A program made the translations under genes and the position numbers. Source: Cryptomeria japonica (lineage: Eukaryota > Streptophyta > Pinopsida > Cupressales > Cupressaceae). Taken from it: DNA of 64,000 nucleotides. The DNA lies in NCBI RefSeq assembly GCF_030272615.1, contig NC_081406.1, positions 187,780,391 to 187,844,390 on the forward strand. Direction: 5' to 3'. This document shows, piece by piece, positions 61,685-64,000 of the stretch (within the stretch, counting starts at the first letter, position 1; every line of letters starts with the position of its first letter). The notes under the pieces were generated by a model, which was given only the letters and a program-made list of their open reading frames with translations, did not search any database and was not told where the DNA came from.

Positions 61685-62387
61685 TTTTCAACCCTTTGCC
61701 TGTGAGCTATATTGTTGTGGTGGAGAGGGGAAATTAAGTACGTTCTAATTCTTAACATTTCTATTGACATTAGTCCATTTTAAATTGAGACATTAAATAT
61801 ATGCAAATAACTAAACAATCTATTTTGGCTTAGATATTTAAGGTCATAACCTTAACAAACAATGAAAATGGTGCCTCCATGACATAATTTTCTCTCCCTT
61901 TAAATTAGTGTCATATTTAAGTTTATTAAAATATTTGTGGATATAAAAATATGGTACTAAAATTTCATAAAGTATTAATGTTTGTGTAATTAGATTTTAC
62001 AATATGTACAAAAAACACAATATCATATTATTTGTACATATTACAATACGTTTTCAAAATTAACAAAATAATCTATATATATTATATAATTTATTATTTT
62101 TAAGAAGATACAAAAATCATAGCTAAACCTATTTTTTTTCTATTTGAACCTTAGGTACACATTTATGCATGTCCACCCTCACTTTACCATAAAAAGATAA
62201 CTACAACTAAAAAAACATAAAAAGTGTTTTTTTAGACTAATACGTTTCAACAATATTAATATTATTTTTATATAATATGATTTTACTACGTGTTAACAGA
62301 TCATATCACGATAAAATGAAGATCTCGATGTAATCACAATTTCAAGGGATTTATCTCAACATCAATCGACACCCCCAAGACCATAGG
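61685..62387. other. AT-rich spacer upstream of the candidate genic region
   Basis: No coding sequence recognised. The last 50 bases before 62388 (CTCAACATCAATCG... to ACCATAG) could serve as a pyrimidine-containing splice acceptor. Confidence 0.4.
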
Positions 62388-62722
62388 ATGCTAATGCTTT
62401 GGCGTTAGACTCAAAATTCGTTGACTGGTTTGAAAATAATGAAAGTGATATTGAGTTGCTTGCAAATAACGTCACTGCAAATTGCCACGAGACTGTCGAA
62501 GAACTAAAGAGAACATGTGAACAGGCACACAACCTTCAAAACCAAGAAATTGAAATGGTTGAGGAGGCTATGCAAATGCTCGAAACAACCTACAAAGTAC
62601 TTGAGACCTACTATGAATCAATCCGAGAAATGCGATACAAAGAGTTTCATAGAATAAATGATTTAACTGGACCAAAGCATAACTTCAGTGAATTCGTTAA
62701 CCATGCATGGCCCCCTGAATAG
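62388..62722 (+). CDS. Candidate terminal exon, coiled-coil-like protein
   Basis: An open frame without an ATG near its start (a stop at 62384, then GAT GCT AAT GCT TTG), preceded by CCATAG, so it reads best as an exon entered by splicing. About 111 residues to TAG at 62720. It is E/N/M-rich with predicted-looking long helices: NVTANCHETVEELKRTC, EMVEEAMQMLETTYKVLE and YYESIREMRYKEFHRIND. The end NHAWPPE is unusual. The amino-acid balance and lack of simple repeats argue for a real or recently real protein. I do not recognise the family. The upstream exons, if any, are not identified; two solo LTRs lie upstream. Confidence 0.45.
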
Positions 62723-62840
62723 TATGATAATTGAAAATTGGAAGATTTTTGTTGTACTTGTCAATGTTGAATATGTGTAAAATATGTAACCTTTGAGAAA
62801 ATTGTAAACAATTGCAGTGTACAATTAAGTTTCCAGATTG

Positions 62841-63180
62841 AATAACATAACTACAATGTTAGTTTTCTTCCTTCCATGTATAGTTCTTATACATTCAAAA
62901 TATTATTTAAAATATAAATAAAATACTTTATATTCCACGTAAACATCAAGGATAAAGTTCAAGGTTTACACTTCAACTAAGTGGGGCTATGCATACACTC
63001 TAAACGACCTAATAACATAACTGCAATGTTAGTTTTCTTCCTTCCACGTATATTGCTTAGTCATTTACGATATCATTTAAAATACAAATAAAATACTTTA
63101 TATTCCACATAAAATTCAAGGATAAAGTTCATGGTTTACACTTCAATTGAGTGGGGCTATGCATACACTCTAAACGACCT
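62841..63180 (+). repeat. 170-bp tandem duplication, two units
   Basis: AATAACATAACT starts at 62841 and AATAACATAACT/G at 63011, and both units end TAAACGACCT (63010 and 63180), so the period is exactly 170. Shared blocks include AATACTTTATATTCCAC and GTGGGGCTATGCATACACTC. The units differ at several positions, so the duplication is not fresh. It is non-coding and lies between the two candidate genic segments. Confidence 0.95.
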
Positions 63181-63510
63181 ACAACGTAGTCAAGCAAAGT
63201 ATAACATTTAGCTCACTGGATAGGAAATAGCTTTCTAGAAGTTGGAAGTTTTTTATGATGGGCTAAAAGGTTATCAACCAACAAACGTCGTACAAATTGT
63301 ACCTCTTAGTGGTAGGTCTGCAAATTAGGTGAACATTTGAAATAAAACAATTACAACAATTGATCATTTTCATTCCATGTTTATTGCTTTGATTTTTACT
63401 ATATATCAACATAGAGGAATGAAAAAGTGATGAGTACGATGTACAAAATTTGACCTTGTGTAATTTTTTTTGCTATACGCTATGTAATTACACCATCAAA
63501 TATTTTGAAG

Positions 63511-63982
63511 GAATTACCAAACAACGAAAATACTAACTACAAATGCAATCGAGCTTCTGGTAGATGGAACTATAGACCTATCCCCATGTGTCCAAGTATT
63601 CTTCATATCAATATTTGGTAGAAACCTTGAACAATCTACACGATTTAGACTAGATGTTTCTGATGGTGCACACGAGCACAAAGCAACGTTGCCTAAGAAG
63701 TATAATGATTACATACTCTCTACAAAGATCACAGTAGGATCCATAGTAAAGTTATCAGAGTACATATGTCCCAAGTCAAGTAAGACACAGTAAGGAGCTA
63801 ATTATGACATTGTTTTTTGGAAAAAATAAAAATGGCGCTTATAGAATAAGAAAATATAATGTTGATAGTTTGTTTCATTAAACATGTGTAGGTGGATTAC
63901 AACTATAGGTGTAGAGATTGTATCTTTGAGGCATGAAATGATCGGAGAACTAGTCCCCCTTGATGCAGACCAGGACTGGTAG
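63511..63982 (+). CDS. RPA70 (RPA1) N-terminal OB-fold domain, two exons
   Basis: RPA70 is the large subunit of the single-stranded-DNA-binding protein RPA in the nucleus, and its N-terminal OB-fold binds partner proteins. Exon 1 (about 63511-63789) encodes LTTNAIELLVDGTIDLSP, VQVFFISIFG, FRLDVSDGAHEHKATLP, VGSIVKLSEYICP: the order and spacing of the RPA1 N domain (LTxNAI, PxxQV, RFRLxxSDG, GSIVxLxxYxC). A donor CA/GTAAGG at 63790 and an acceptor GTGTAG at 63891 give a 102-base intron that keeps the frame. Exon 2 (63892-63982) gives WITTIGVEIVSLRHEMIGELVP and stops at TAG (63980), or may splice again at GTAGG. No ATG is visible at the expected start (ATA stands near it), and a stop at 63506 limits upstream extension. 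It may be a pseudogene, or have an upstream exon. The family call is firm; gene status is not. Confidence 0.68.
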
Positions 63983-64000
63983 GAGGAACTAACAACACCA

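Overview
This is a gene-poor, repeat-dominated stretch of a plant nuclear genome. The evidence is plant-type L1 LINEs with a DUF4283-like ORF1, Ty1/copia and Ty3/gypsy LTR retrotransposons primed by plant-like tRNA 3' ends, a tRNA-derived SINE, long AT-rich spacers and large microsatellites. The low gene density suggests a large genome. A gymnosperm is possible, but nothing here fixes the species. No rRNA gene, tRNA gene, CRISPR array or bacterial-style operon is visible.

Layout. 1-2790: AT-rich spacer with a 43-bp tandem array. 2796-4075: solo LTR of 'family A' with a perfect target-site duplication (TSD). 4081-8490: spacer. 8490-20050: an L1 LINE on the + strand, split inside ORF1 by a complete family-A LTR retrotransposon (9174-17001, minus strand) that carries only gag and a protease-like ORF. 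About 20057-25304: a decayed copia element with a 5' LTR and a gag-to-RNase H polyprotein but no 3' LTR. 25305-31065: mostly unassigned AT-rich sequence. 31071-32249: solo copia-like LTR. 32439-32834: (GT)n/(GTAT)n/(AT)n microsatellites. 34607-35085: LINE ORF1 fragment. 35336-52054: 'element D', a large non-autonomous LTR element (minus strand) inserted in a CT-rich tract. Its 3' LTR holds two later insertions, a 6.4-kb LINE (36272-42684) and a 371-bp SINE (42783-43153). 52055-53135: rest of the CT-rich tract. 54034-56444: 5'-truncated LINE with TSD. 59039-60298 and 60419-61684: two solo LTRs. 62388-64000: the only region that looks genic, with a coiled-coil-like open exon and two phase-matched exons of an RPA70 N-terminal (OB-fold) domain.

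How the parts relate. Element A (gag and protease only) and element D (no recognisable gag, protease or polymerase) share the same 18-nt primer-binding site, apparently tRNA-Trp type. Both would need reverse transcriptase and integrase supplied in trans. The TSDs give a relative order: the LINE at 8.5-20 kb is older than element A, the CT tract is older than element D, and element D is older than the LINE and SINE inside its LTR. Nearly every coding region is broken by stops or frameshifts. The best preserved is the element A gag ORF (541 codons).
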